Below are positions 52,640-61,693 of a stretch of 64,000 bases of DNA, piece after piece. The first letter of the stretch is position 1. Each line of letters opens with the position of its first letter. The stretch comes from Superficieibacter sp. 1612_C1 (GTDB lineage Bacteria > Pseudomonadota > Gammaproteobacteria > Enterobacterales > Enterobacteriaceae). The position numbers and the translations under genes were made by a program. The stretch covers positions 124,001 through 188,000 of the forward strand of contig NZ_JADGMI010000003.1 in assembly GCF_015234305.1 (NCBI RefSeq). Direction: 5' to 3'. A model generated the notes under the pieces. The model was not told where the DNA came from, searched no databases, and saw only the letters and a list, made by a program, of their open reading frames with translations.

Positions 52640-53530
52640 TTACACCGGGGGAAACAGCGCGAACGCCGCTTTCATCTCTCTGGCTTCCTCCCCCGGACTA
52701 CGGCCAAACTGGCGGCGAAACTCACGGTTAAATTGTGACGGGCTTTCATAGCCTACCCGAAACGCGGCGGCAGCGGCGGTCAGGTTATCGCGGATCATCA
52801 GTAACCGCGCCTGATTAAGCCGTATCGACTTGATGTATTGCAGCGGCGAAGTGCCCGTGACCTGCTTAAAATGCTTATGGAAAGCAGGGATGCTCAATCC
52901 GGCGTCGCCCGCCAGCGTAGTAACCGGCAGGGGCTGCGCGCAGTCGCCGTGAATACGCTGTAGCGATCGGGCGATGCTGGCAAACTGGCCGTAATGGGCC
53001 AGCGCGGCGCGAATGGCGTTTCCGCGATCGCCAATCAGCACCCGGTAATACAGCTCACGCACGATCTGCGGCCCCAGAATGCTGGCTTCCTCCGGGCAGG
53101 CCAGCGCGCGCAGCAGGCGCAGCGCGGTATCCGCCAGTTGCCCATTCAGCGGCGTGGAGATAATCCCTTCCGGGGCGGCATCCACTGACGTCGCCGGGCT
53201 TTCCAGCGCCAGCGCCAGTTCTGACAACACGCGCAGATCCAGCGTTATCGCCACGGCGAGCAGAGGTTCGTCTGCGCTGGCCTCGGTTTCGGTTGCGAAC
53301 GGCAGCGGCACCGACAGGACCAGATAATGCTGCGGATCGTAATGGTAGACCCGGTTCGCCAGATAGCCCCGTTTATGCCCCTGACAGACAATCACGATAC
53401 ACGGCTCATAGACCACCAGCGTGCGCGCCAGCGAGCGGTTGGATCGCATAAAGCGCACGTTATCCAGTAGCGAGCAGGTATATCCCTCGTGCGGTGCCAG
53501 CCTGTTAAGTAACGACACCATCTCATCCAT
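52640..53530 (-). CDS. AraC-family transcriptional regulator
   Basis: 296 aa from ATG 53530 (GGAG eight bases upstream). The N-terminal cupin-like arm (AraC_N type, HEGYTCSLLDNVRFMRSNRS) is followed by two HTH motifs: LAGDAGLSIPAFHKHFKQVT and the second around AAAFRVGYESPSQFNREFRR. Divergent from the SDR gene at 53714; regulators of this type control neighbouring aldo-keto/SDR genes. Confidence 0.9.
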   Translation of the reverse strand: MDEMVSLLNRLAPHEGYTCSLLDNVRFMRSNRSLARTLVVYEPCIVIVCQGHKRGYLANRVYHYDPQHYLVLSVPLPFATETEASADEPLLAVAITLDLRVLSELALALESPATSVDAAPEGIISTPLNGQLADTALRLLRALACPEEASILGPQIVRELYYRVLIGDRGNAIRAALAHYGQFASIARSLQRIHGDCAQPLPVTTLAGDAGLSIPAFHKHFKQVTGTSPLQYIKSIRLNQARLLMIRDNLTAAAAAFRVGYESPSQFNREFRRQFGRSPGEEAREMKAAFALFPPV

Positions 53531-53713
53531 CGCCCTGTCTCCGCCGTAAGTAATGATTGAGCAATTATACTGCCGTTTATTCACTACAAAGTGAACGCCA
53601 TAAATACAATCAGGCAATCATCAGAGAGGAATGCGCCTGTTTTGCTCGCCTGCATCCCACTAGCATTGAGCCTGCAACATCATCCGTACATCCACAAAAT
53701 ATCAGGAGTCATT

Positions 53714-54550
53714 ATGAGCAAAACATGGCTGATTACCGGCGCATCACGCGGACTCGGGCTGGAGATGGCGCGCGCGGCGCTGGCGGCAGGCGATAATGTG
53801 GTCGCGACGGCCCGCGACGTCGGCAGCGCCAGCAGCGCGTTTACCCGGTACACCGACCGTCTGCTGCTAACGCCGCTGGACGTCACCGATCCTGCGGCAC
53901 CCGACGCGGTGGTGAAGGCCGCTTTGGCGCGTTTTGGCGCGATTGATGTACTGGTCAACAATGCGGGCTACGGTCAACTGGGCCTTTTCGAGGAGACGCC
54001 GGAAGAGGATATCCAGCGTCAGCTGGAAACCAACGTCAATGGTCTGATGCGTATGACCCGCGCCGTACTGCCGGTACTGCGCCGCCAGCGGTCCGGGCAT
54101 ATCATCAACATCAGTTCGATTGGCGGGCTGGTCAGTTTTGATTTTTGTACCCTTTACGGGACTTCGAAGTTCGCAGTCGAGGGGTTCAGCATCAATCTCG
54201 CCCGCGATCTGGCTCCCTTCGGCATCCATGTTACCGTCGTGGAGCCGGGGATGTTTCGCACCGATTTCCTCGATGACCGTTCGGTGCGTTTTTCCGGCAG
54301 TCCGATTGAGGATTATGCGCAGGCCCGTGAGGAGGCAGAAACCCTGTATAAGAACTTTAACCACAAGCAGCTCGGCGATCCGGTGAAGTTCGGCGCGGCG
54401 ATTGTCGAGCTGGCGAATGCCGCAGAACCGCCGCTGCACCTGCTGCTCGGCTCGGATGCGCTGAAAATGGCGCGTGACGATCTGGCCCTGCGCCAGGCGG
54501 AGATTGAGCGCTGGCAACACCTGTCGGCCTCAACCGATCATCAGGATTAA
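53714..54550 (+). CDS. SDR-family oxidoreductase
   Basis: 278 aa from ATG 53714 (CAGGAG upstream; the frame to 53591 is not used). Motifs: TGASRGLG, NNAGYG, the catalytic Ser in NISSIGG and YGTSKFAVEGF with Tyr and Lys. Similar in layout to 50282-51115, so the two may be paralogs. Divergent AraC regulator upstream, convergent LysR gene downstream. Substrate unknown. Confidence 0.87.
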   Translation: MSKTWLITGASRGLGLEMARAALAAGDNVVATARDVGSASSAFTRYTDRLLLTPLDVTDPAAPDAVVKAALARFGAIDVLVNNAGYGQLGLFEETPEEDIQRQLETNVNGLMRMTRAVLPVLRRQRSGHIINISSIGGLVSFDFCTLYGTSKFAVEGFSINLARDLAPFGIHVTVVEPGMFRTDFLDDRSVRFSGSPIEDYAQAREEAETLYKNFNHKQLGDPVKFGAAIVELANAAEPPLHLLLGSDALKMARDDLALRQAEIERWQHLSASTDHQD

Positions 54551-54580
54551 CCTTCCTGCGCCGCCCACGGCGGCGCACGT

Positions 54581-55465
54581 TCAGGCTTTTTTAAGATGGT
54601 TGATTAATTGCTTCATTGCCGGGCTGAGCGCTTCCCACGAGCGGTAGCAAAAACACAGCTTGCGCCTGGCCCAGCTATCGGTCAGCGCAAGCTGATGATA
54701 GTGAAAACGTGATTGATAATTAGCGGCAATAACCGCAGGCACGATCCCCACCCCAATGCCCTTCTCCACCATTTCACTCAGACCTTCGAAGGTACTCATT
54801 CTGATCCTGATATTGAGCTCGCCTCCCAGCGCGCTGGCATGAAAGTGAAGATGATCCTGAAGCGCGCTCCCCGAATAAAGCCCGACAAAAGGTTCAGCAA
54901 TAATATCAGCAAAGGAGACCGCCTGTTTTTCATGGAGTTTATGGTCGGCGGGAATAATAAGCACCAGACGATCGTCGGCGACAGGCTCTGCAATTAAACC
55001 ATTGCCGTCCACCGCATCAGACACAATTCCCGCCTCACCAGAGCCGGTTGAAAGAAGGGAGATAATATCGGCGCTGGTGCGTTCTTCTAATTCGATATGC
55101 AGTTCAGGATGTGACGCCAGCCACGGCGCAAGCCGCGCCGGGAGAAAGTTGGTTAACGCCGAGGTGTTGGCATACAGCTTTAGCGTGCCGCGTGCGCCTG
55201 ACGCGAACGTTTTTAATTCCCGCCTGAGCTGCTGGTGCAGCTCCAGAAGCGGACGGGCATGCTTCGCCAGCGTTTCCCCCGCGTCGGTTAACGTCACGCC
55301 TCTCGGATGACGCACCAGCAGCGGCACGCCGGCATCCTCTTCCATCAGCCGCAGCCTCTCGCTGGCGGAGGCCAGCGCCAGGTGCGCTTTTACCGCCCCC
55401 CGGGTAATACTGCCCGCATCGACGATACAAATAAACAACTGTAAATCAGCCATATCCAGTCTCAT
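54581..55465 (-). CDS. LysR-family transcriptional regulator
   Basis: 294 aa. HTH: ADLQLFICIVDAGSITRGAV, KAHLALASASERLRLMEEDA. The effector domain contains LIPADHKLHEKQAVSFADII, typical of the CrgA/YhjC-like group. It is divergent from the TSUP permease gene, its probable target. Confidence 0.9.
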   Translation of the reverse strand: MRLDMADLQLFICIVDAGSITRGAVKAHLALASASERLRLMEEDAGVPLLVRHPRGVTLTDAGETLAKHARPLLELHQQLRRELKTFASGARGTLKLYANTSALTNFLPARLAPWLASHPELHIELEERTSADIISLLSTGSGEAGIVSDAVDGNGLIAEPVADDRLVLIIPADHKLHEKQAVSFADIIAEPFVGLYSGSALQDHLHFHASALGGELNIRIRMSTFEGLSEMVEKGIGVGIVPAVIAANYQSRFHYHQLALTDSWARRKLCFCYRSWEALSPAMKQLINHLKKA

Positions 55466-55579
55466 TGCATTCGTCCTTTTGCCTTCGGTTTTGCCGTAGC
55501 CTGCGGGGAATAATCCACATTGTGCCCCACCGGTGAGGCTGCTTCAATGACAGCTCTTTTACTTTGAAAAGATAATCGG

Positions 55580-56323
55580 ATGAGCGAAATACACTATCTC
55601 AATGTGATCATCATCTTTATCGCTGCGGGCCTGGTAAAAGGCGTGACGGGAATGGGATTGCCCACGGTGGCGATGGGATTGCTGGGCACCTTTATGCCAC
55701 TGCCCGTTGCGGCGGCGCTGCTGATAATTCCTTCTCTGGTGACTAACGTCTGGCAACTTTTCTCTGGTCCGGCGTTGACGGCTCTGTGGTCAAGGCTGTG
55801 GCTGATGATGTTATGTATCGTGGCCGGAACGCTTGCAGGCTCGACGTTTTTAATCAGTATCGACGCTGGTGTGTCCGGCTTTCTCCTTGGCGCGGCGCTG
55901 ATCGTTTACGCGGCTTACGCGCTGTATACACCCGTTTTTACCGTGCCGAAAAAGCAGGAACGCTGGCTGTCACCGGTAATTGGCGCAAGTACCGGTATCA
56001 TCACCGGCGCGACCGGGGTATTTGTGATGCCAGCGGTGCCTTATCTTCAGACGCTCAATTTCAGTAAAGATGAACTGGTACAGGCACTGGGGCTTTCTTT
56101 CACCGTGTCTACGCTTGCGCTTGCCGCCGGACTTTATGCGCAGGATGCGTATCACCTTAACCAATTATCGCTGTCGTTATTTTCCGTCTTCCCCGCATTA
56201 ATCGGAATGTGGCTGGGACAAAAGATAAGATCGAAAATCAGCGCCAAAACATTCAGAAAATGTTTTTTACTCTTTTTAATATTACTGGGAGTGGAATTAA
56301 CCCTGAGATCCTTGCTGTTTTAA
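55580..56323 (+). CDS. TauE/SafE (TSUP) family permease
   Basis: 247 aa with seven to eight hydrophobic segments. The duplicated TSUP motif is visible as AAGLVKGVTGMGLPTVAMGL in the first half and STGIITGATGVFVMPAVPYL in the second. These proteins export or import sulfonates, sulfite or organic acids. The divergent LysR gene suggests ligand-induced expression. Ligand unknown. Confidence 0.88.
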   Translation: MSEIHYLNVIIIFIAAGLVKGVTGMGLPTVAMGLLGTFMPLPVAAALLIIPSLVTNVWQLFSGPALTALWSRLWLMMLCIVAGTLAGSTFLISIDAGVSGFLLGAALIVYAAYALYTPVFTVPKKQERWLSPVIGASTGIITGATGVFVMPAVPYLQTLNFSKDELVQALGLSFTVSTLALAAGLYAQDAYHLNQLSLSLFSVFPALIGMWLGQKIRSKISAKTFRKCFLLFLILLGVELTLRSLLF

Positions 56324-56542
56324 AAACTAAGCGTAACCGTACCTGAATAGTTACCTGTAGAAATAATATTATTTATTAAGTGTAGCACGTTGTTTTAGCT
56401 GCAATTAGCAAAGTATTCCTGAACAAAAAGTGACGTATTCCCTTAAGCGTATTGATTTATAAGTCAGACAAACTAACTTTACAAATGCAGACATTATAAT
56501 TTGTAAATTTACGTACTTTTAATATGGCATAAGGAAAAGACT
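56324..56542. other. AT-rich gap before the PQQ dehydrogenase gene
   Basis: 219 bp, AT-rich, no gene. It should contain the promoter of the following gene; several near -10 sequences exist, none clearly best. Confidence 0.4.
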
Positions 56543-59011
56543 TTGGAGACTTCAAATAGAATACCCAGACTTTCTGTCTGGAATATCCTGTTTGCCACCG
56601 TACTGATATTATTCGGCGCGGCCATGCTGATTGGCGGCGGCTGGTTAGTGGTGTTAGGTGGAAACTGGTATTACCTTTTGGCAGGCATCGGCTGCATCAT
56701 CGTTGGCGCGCTGATTTTTGCCAGAAGAACCAGCGCCGTGTACTGGTTTGCGCTGGTATTTATTGGCACGCTAATCTGGACCATTCAGGAGTCCGGACTT
56801 GATTACTGGCGCTGGGTTCCGCGCTTCGACATTATGCTGCTGCTCGGGATTGTGTTTGCTTTCCAGCTTCCGCGCCTGAAACCCGGCATCAGCCGTGCGC
56901 TATCCCGCTCGCTGGCGGGCATCTTTATTCTGGCGTTTATTGTTGCGGCAGTGCTTCCGTTTACCGCCCTGAATACCACGCCTGCAACTAACGTTCCGGC
57001 GGCAGGGGCGCACTCTTACGCGGCTGACACGGGAACCGGTAAAGCCTCGCAGCCTGATGCGGGCGACTGGTATACCTACGGCGGCTCACTGGCTTCCCAG
57101 CGTTTCGTCAGCGCCTCGCAGATCACCCCCGATAACGTGAAGGATTTGAAACTCGCCTGGCAGTTCCGCACCGGCGATTTACCTAAAGCGCGCTGGGGCG
57201 GCGAAAATACGCCGATTAAGATAGGCGATACGCTGTATACCTGTACGCCGCATAACCAGGTTTTCGCCCTCGATGCCGCGACCGGTAAAAAGAAATGGCA
57301 GTTCGACCCGAAAGTCAGCGACAAATCAATCCCTTATACCGCGGCCTGCCGTGGACTGACCTGGTTTGATGCACAAACCAACAGCCATATTTCAACCGGG
57401 GAGAATGCTTCTGCCGCCACACCTGCCGTAGCGACTACCGGTGCGATGTGCGAACAGCGGATTATTTTAGGCACTCTGGATGCGCGTATCATTGAACTGG
57501 ATGCTAAAACCGGCGAAGTGTGCCGTGATTTCGGCAATCAGGGTACGGTGAATCTCGCCGAGGATATGGGCGAAATTTACGATGGCTATGTGGCCATCAA
57601 CTCCGCGCCAGTGGTGATCCGCGATACGCTGGTAGTCGGTCACCAGACCATCGACGGCCAGCGCGCGTTCGGTCCTCCGGGCGTGATTAAAGCCTACGAT
57701 GTGCGCAGCGGGAAACTAAAATGGGCGTGGGATCCGGCGAACCCTGACGACAGTACGCCTAAAACCGGGCCTGACGCTTATAAACGCGGTTCGCCGGATG
57801 TCTGGACGTCGTTTACCGGCGATGACAAGCTGGGGCTTATCTACCTGCCGGTGGCGAATGCATCGGGCGACTACTGGAGCAGTTCTCGCACCGCGGCCGA
57901 AGACAAATACGCGGTGTCGCTGACGGCGATTAATGTTGAGACGGGACTGCCGGTCTGGTCGTTCCAGACGGCGCATAAAGACGTCTGGGATTACGACCAG
58001 GGTTCACAACCGACGCTCGTGGACTACCCCGGCAAAGACGGCACCGTTCCGGCGATTATCGTGCCGACCAAGCAGGGCGAGATTTATGTTCTCGACCGTC
58101 GTACCGGGAAATCGCTGTTTGGTGTTGAAGAACGAGCGGTCCCCGGCGGCGGCGTCGAGCCGGAAGCGCGCTCGCCTACGCAGCCCTACTCGCTGTTCCA
58201 TCATTTGAGCAAGCCCGATCTGACGCCGCAGGATATGTGGGGGTTAACGCCTCTCGATCAGCTGGTGTGCCGTATTCAGTTCCAGAAAGCGGGCTATAAA
58301 GGTCAGTACACGCCGCCGGAATCCGATCGTCATACGATTGAGTATCCGGGCTATAACGGCGGTTCGGACTGGGGCAGCGTGGCGGTGGATCCTCAGCGCG
58401 GGTTAATCATTGCCAATTACAATGATATGCCGAACTACAATATCCTTGTGCCGCGCGCCAAAGCCGACAAGCTGGGCTGGAAACCGCGCGATGAAATTAC
58501 CCATAATCCGCACGATGAAGGCCATGCCGAAGGCGCAGGCGATCCGCAAATCGGCGTGCCTTATGCGGTGAATGTCAACGCGGGCTGGCGCTTGCCGGTG
58601 ACCGGGATGCTGTGTAAGGAACCACCTTACGGTGGCATTCGCGCCATTGATATGCGCGATGGCCGTACCGTGTGGGATCGTCCGCTTGGCACCGCGCGTC
58701 GCAATGGTCCATTCGGCCTGCCGACTGGTTTGCCGATCAATATTGGTACGCCGAATAACGGCGGTTCGGTGGTGACCTCCAGCGGCCTGATCTTCATTGC
58801 TGCCGCCACGGATGATTTGATCCGGGCGATTGATATCAATACCGGTGAAACCGTATGGAGCGCCCCGCTGCCTGCCGGCGGCCAGGCGAACCCAATGATA
58901 TATACGCAGAATGGACGTGAGTATGTGGTCATTGCGGCGGGGGGACATCATTTTATGGAGACGCCAGCCGGAGATTATGTTCTCGCATGGGCATTACCGG
59001 AGAAAAAGTAG
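56543..59011 (+). CDS. Membrane-bound PQQ-dependent dehydrogenase (glucose/quinate/shikimate family)
   Basis: 822 aa, starting with TTG at 56543 after AAGGAAAAG; E. coli Gcd is 796 aa. Five N-terminal membrane helices (LFATVLILFGAAMLIGGGWL...) anchor the enzyme. The periplasmic PQQ beta-propeller shows DWYTYGGSLASQRF, the W-motif repeats (AWQFRTGD, WAWDPANPDD), VWDYDQGSQPTLV and the C-terminal VVIAAGGHHFM. It oxidises an aldose or cyclic polyol and passes electrons to ubiquinone. Divergence from Gcd leaves glucose, quinate or another substrate open. No pqq biosynthesis genes lie in the window, so PQQ must come from elsewhere. Confidence 0.9.
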   Translation: METSNRIPRLSVWNILFATVLILFGAAMLIGGGWLVVLGGNWYYLLAGIGCIIVGALIFARRTSAVYWFALVFIGTLIWTIQESGLDYWRWVPRFDIMLLLGIVFAFQLPRLKPGISRALSRSLAGIFILAFIVAAVLPFTALNTTPATNVPAAGAHSYAADTGTGKASQPDAGDWYTYGGSLASQRFVSASQITPDNVKDLKLAWQFRTGDLPKARWGGENTPIKIGDTLYTCTPHNQVFALDAATGKKKWQFDPKVSDKSIPYTAACRGLTWFDAQTNSHISTGENASAATPAVATTGAMCEQRIILGTLDARIIELDAKTGEVCRDFGNQGTVNLAEDMGEIYDGYVAINSAPVVIRDTLVVGHQTIDGQRAFGPPGVIKAYDVRSGKLKWAWDPANPDDSTPKTGPDAYKRGSPDVWTSFTGDDKLGLIYLPVANASGDYWSSSRTAAEDKYAVSLTAINVETGLPVWSFQTAHKDVWDYDQGSQPTLVDYPGKDGTVPAIIVPTKQGEIYVLDRRTGKSLFGVEERAVPGGGVEPEARSPTQPYSLFHHLSKPDLTPQDMWGLTPLDQLVCRIQFQKAGYKGQYTPPESDRHTIEYPGYNGGSDWGSVAVDPQRGLIIANYNDMPNYNILVPRAKADKLGWKPRDEITHNPHDEGHAEGAGDPQIGVPYAVNVNAGWRLPVTGMLCKEPPYGGIRAIDMRDGRTVWDRPLGTARRNGPFGLPTGLPINIGTPNNGGSVVTSSGLIFIAAATDDLIRAIDINTGETVWSAPLPAGGQANPMIYTQNGREYVVIAAGGHHFMETPAGDYVLAWALPEKK

Positions 59012-59057
59012 TTGATTAAAAAGCGCGCCGGGATGGCGCGCTTAGATTTTACACCGT

Positions 59058-59165
59058 GGAAAGATGCCGGGTGGCGGCTTCGCCTTACCCGGCCTACAAA
59101 ACCACAATATATCAATGGATTACGCTGGAGCACGTAGGCCTGTGCAAGCGCAGCGCCGCCAGGCA
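59058..59165. repeat. REP/BIME between the PQQ dehydrogenase and GFA genes
   Basis: GATGCCGGGTGGCGGCTTCGCCTTACCCGGCCTAC and the inverted GTAGGCCTGTGCAAGCGCAGCGCCGCCAGGCA unit (described by their ends) flank a 35-bp spacer. Confidence 0.75.
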
Positions 59166-59222
59166 CATCATCCACCGGGGCCATGCGAAAGCATCCTCAC
59201 TAATCCACGCAGGAGAAAGCAT

Positions 59223-59666
59223 ATGACGACATCAACCCCGTCTCATCACGGCCAGTGCCACTGCGGCGCGGTGCAGTTTGAGGTTAAACTGAGCGATGGC
59301 TTAAACACCGTTCGCCGCTGTACCTGCTCCTATTGCCGGATGCGCGGCGCAGTGGTGGTCTCCGCCGAAGCGGGTGGCATCACCTTTCTTCGCGGCGAAG
59401 AGCTGCTCACCCGCTACCGCTTTAACACCGGGGCCGCACAGCACTTCTTCTGTTCACGCTGCGGCATCTATACCCATCACCAGCGGCGCTCCAATCCGAA
59501 CCAGTTCGGCATCAATGTCGCCTGTCTTGAGGGCGTTAGCCCGTTCGACTTCCCTGCCGTTCCCGTTTATGACGGCGTAAATCATCCTAACGACAACAAC
59601 GGCGTTTCCCTGCTGGCGGGCACCCTGATTTTCCAGCCAGCGGAAAAAGAACAGCCCGAAACCTGA
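59223..59666 (+). CDS. GFA-family zinc protein
   Basis: 147 aa from ATG 59223 (AGGAG upstream). It is of the glutathione-dependent formaldehyde-activating enzyme/CENP-V type, with Cys clusters GQCHCGAVQFEV, CTCSYCRMRG and FFCSRCGIYTHHQ that bind structural and catalytic zinc. Many members are not true Gfa enzymes; the reaction is not deducible. The frame extends upstream into the REP, but the ribosome site supports this start. Confidence 0.88.
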   Translation: MTTSTPSHHGQCHCGAVQFEVKLSDGLNTVRRCTCSYCRMRGAVVVSAEAGGITFLRGEELLTRYRFNTGAAQHFFCSRCGIYTHHQRRSNPNQFGINVACLEGVSPFDFPAVPVYDGVNHPNDNNGVSLLAGTLIFQPAEKEQPET

Positions 59667-59672
59667 TTAACT

Positions 59673-60563
59673 TCATAACGCTCCGGCAAAGATATCGCTG
59701 ACCCAGTTCAGGAACACGTCCAGACGCCGCGAAGCCCGCCGTTCTCCGGCATAGATGGCGTTGACCTGTAAGGAACCCGGCGGATACGCGGCGAGCACTT
59801 CCACTAGTTCGCCGCGCCGTAGCTGCTCTTCGAAGCGATAACGCGGAGCCTGAATCAGCCCCAGCCCCTGCGCTGCCAGCGCGGCGGCGGTATCGGAATT
59901 ATCAGTCATCACCCGGGCTGGCAGACGCCGGGACTCCGTGCGGCCATCGCGGATAAAATTCAGCGGCATCACTTCTCCGGTCTGCGATGACACAAAGCCG
60001 ATCATGTTATGCCCCGCCAGATCGTCCAGGCTGCGCGGTGTACCGTGGGCGGCGAGATAGGTTGGGCTGGCGCAGGTCATTTCCGGGAGATGGCCCAGCC
60101 GACGCAGCCGCAGACTGCTGTCTTCCGGCACGCCGACCCGGATCACGCAGTCGATCCCTTCGCGCACCAGGTTAACCAGACGATCCGTTTGCCCAAAGGT
60201 AATGATGATATCCGGATACTGGCGGAGAAAATCAGGCAGCCTCGGCACCAGAAACGTGCGCGTCAGCAGGCCGGAGGCGTTGATGCGCAGGTGGCCGCCC
60301 GGTGTCGCGTTGCGAAACGCAGTCCAGGTATCTTCAATATCTCCCAGCACGGCCCTGGCGCGGCGGTGAAACTCCTCGCCCTCCGGCGTCGGTTTTACCG
60401 CACGCGTGGTACGCGCCAGTAATTGTGCGCCCGTTTCCTGCTCCAGTTGCTTGATAGCGTTGGTGGCAGTGGAGCGGGCAATCCCCAGCTCCTGCGCCGC
60501 CTGCAAAAAGCTGCCCCCTTCCACGATGCGCACGAAAAGCTGTAATTGCTGAATTTTGTCCAA
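59673..60563 (-). CDS. LysR-family transcriptional regulator
   Basis: 296 aa. HTH QLQLFVRIVEGGSFLQAAQE, LGIARSTATNAIKQLEQETG; effector domain typical of the DsdC/YafC-like group, with LRINASGLLTRTFLVPRLPD. Divergent from the SDR gene at 60694, which is the likely target. Confidence 0.9.
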   Translation of the reverse strand: MDKIQQLQLFVRIVEGGSFLQAAQELGIARSTATNAIKQLEQETGAQLLARTTRAVKPTPEGEEFHRRARAVLGDIEDTWTAFRNATPGGHLRINASGLLTRTFLVPRLPDFLRQYPDIIITFGQTDRLVNLVREGIDCVIRVGVPEDSSLRLRRLGHLPEMTCASPTYLAAHGTPRSLDDLAGHNMIGFVSSQTGEVMPLNFIRDGRTESRRLPARVMTDNSDTAAALAAQGLGLIQAPRYRFEEQLRRGELVEVLAAYPPGSLQVNAIYAGERRASRRLDVFLNWVSDIFAGAL

Positions 60564-60693
60564 ATGGGCTCCCTCTCGTTAATCCCTAATTATTAGTGGC
60601 AGATGAATTATCATGTCAATTTACAGACGATTATTTTTAATAATCCGACAGCTATAGTGTTTCTGACGATTATTCATCAACGGGAGCACAGGT

Positions 60694-61428
60694 ATGCAGA
60701 ATACAAAAGTCGCCATTGTGACGGGCGCGTCTCGCGGGATTGGCGCTGAAATTGCTCGCGGCCTTGCGGCTGATGGGATCGCGGTCATCGTTAACTATTC
60801 GCGCAGCAGCGAACAGGCTGATGCCGTTGTGGCCGCGATTAGTGCCGCAGGCGGCAAGGCACGTGCCGTGCAGGCCAACATTGCAGACGCTGACGCGGCG
60901 CAAACCCTGTTCACTGCCGCAGAAGACGCCTTCGGCAAGGTTGATATTCTGGTCAACAACGCGGGCATCATGGAACTCTCAGCGATTTCCGCTACGGACG
61001 ATGACAGCTTTGAGCGCCAGATTGCTATCAACCTGACCGCACCGTTTCGCCTGATGCGGGAAGCCACAAAACGCCTTACCGAGGGTGGCCGGATTATCAA
61101 CTTTTCCTCCAGCGTGGTGGGGCTTTATCAGCCGCAGTACGGTGTTTATGCCGCGACCAAAGCCGCCGTCGAAGCCCTGACCCATATTCTGCCCAAAGAG
61201 CTGGGATCGCGTGCCATCACGGTTAACGCGATTGCGCCCGGCCCGGTGGCAACGGATCTTTTTCTTAATGGTAAAAGCGACGAGCTGGTTGAACGTATCA
61301 AAAATATGAACCCGCTGGGCCGCCTTGGCGAACCGCAGGACATCATGCAGGTAGTGCGTTTTCTGGTCAGTCAGGAAAGCGGCTGGATCAACGGTCAGGT
61401 TATTCGCGTCAATGGTGGCGTGATCTGA
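60694..61428 (+). CDS. SDR-family oxidoreductase (FabG-like)
   Basis: 244 aa. TGASRGIGAEIARGLAADGI cofactor motif, NNAGIMEL, Ser in NFSSSVVGL and YAATKAAVEAL with catalytic Tyr and Lys, and a C-terminal GWINGQVIRVNGG. Classical NAD(P)-dependent SDR. It is followed 19 bp later by a tautomerase gene, so the two probably form an operon under the LysR gene. Confidence 0.88.
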   Translation: MQNTKVAIVTGASRGIGAEIARGLAADGIAVIVNYSRSSEQADAVVAAISAAGGKARAVQANIADADAAQTLFTAAEDAFGKVDILVNNAGIMELSAISATDDDSFERQIAINLTAPFRLMREATKRLTEGGRIINFSSSVVGLYQPQYGVYAATKAAVEALTHILPKELGSRAITVNAIAPGPVATDLFLNGKSDELVERIKNMNPLGRLGEPQDIMQVVRFLVSQESGWINGQVIRVNGGVI

Positions 61429-61447
61429 TTTATTTCAGGAGAATATT

Positions 61448-61657
61448 ATGCCTTTCGTCAATATCAAAACCCCGGAAGCCGCGCTGAGCGCGGAACAAAA
61501 AGCGGAGATTAGCCATCGGATCACCGACCTGCTGGTCGAATACTTCTCTGAACATGCCAGGGCGCACACTATGGTACTGATTGAGGAGGTGAAAGACGGC
61601 GGTTATTACCGTGCTGATGAGCCTTTCAGCATTCCACAAGAATACAGGGCCAGGTGA
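61448..61657 (+). CDS. 4-oxalocrotonate tautomerase-family protein, 3' end at IS junction
   Basis: 69 aa. The residue after Met is Pro (MPFVNIKTPEAALSAEQKAE), the catalytic Pro-1 of tautomerases; FSEHARAHTMVLIEEV fits the beta-alpha-beta subunit. E. coli PptA is 77 aa, so the C-terminal residues may have been changed by the IS insertion, whose right-end hairpin starts only six bases after the stop. CAGGAG ribosome site present. Confidence 0.82.
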   Translation: MPFVNIKTPEAALSAEQKAEISHRITDLLVEYFSEHARAHTMVLIEEVKDGGYYRADEPFSIPQEYRAR

Positions 61658-61659
61658 CT

Positions 61660-61693
61660 GCTCCCCGCCGCAAGCGGCGAGGCTTCCCACTTC
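61660..61693 (-). ncRNA. Candidate omega RNA 3' region and right end of the IS
   Basis: Minus-strand CCTCGCCGCTTGCGGCGGGG hairpin directly after the tnpB stop. In IS200/IS605 elements the tnpB 3' end and right end encode the guide (omega) RNA, whose guide comes from the flanking DNA, here the end of the tautomerase gene. Boundaries are inferred. Confidence 0.5.
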
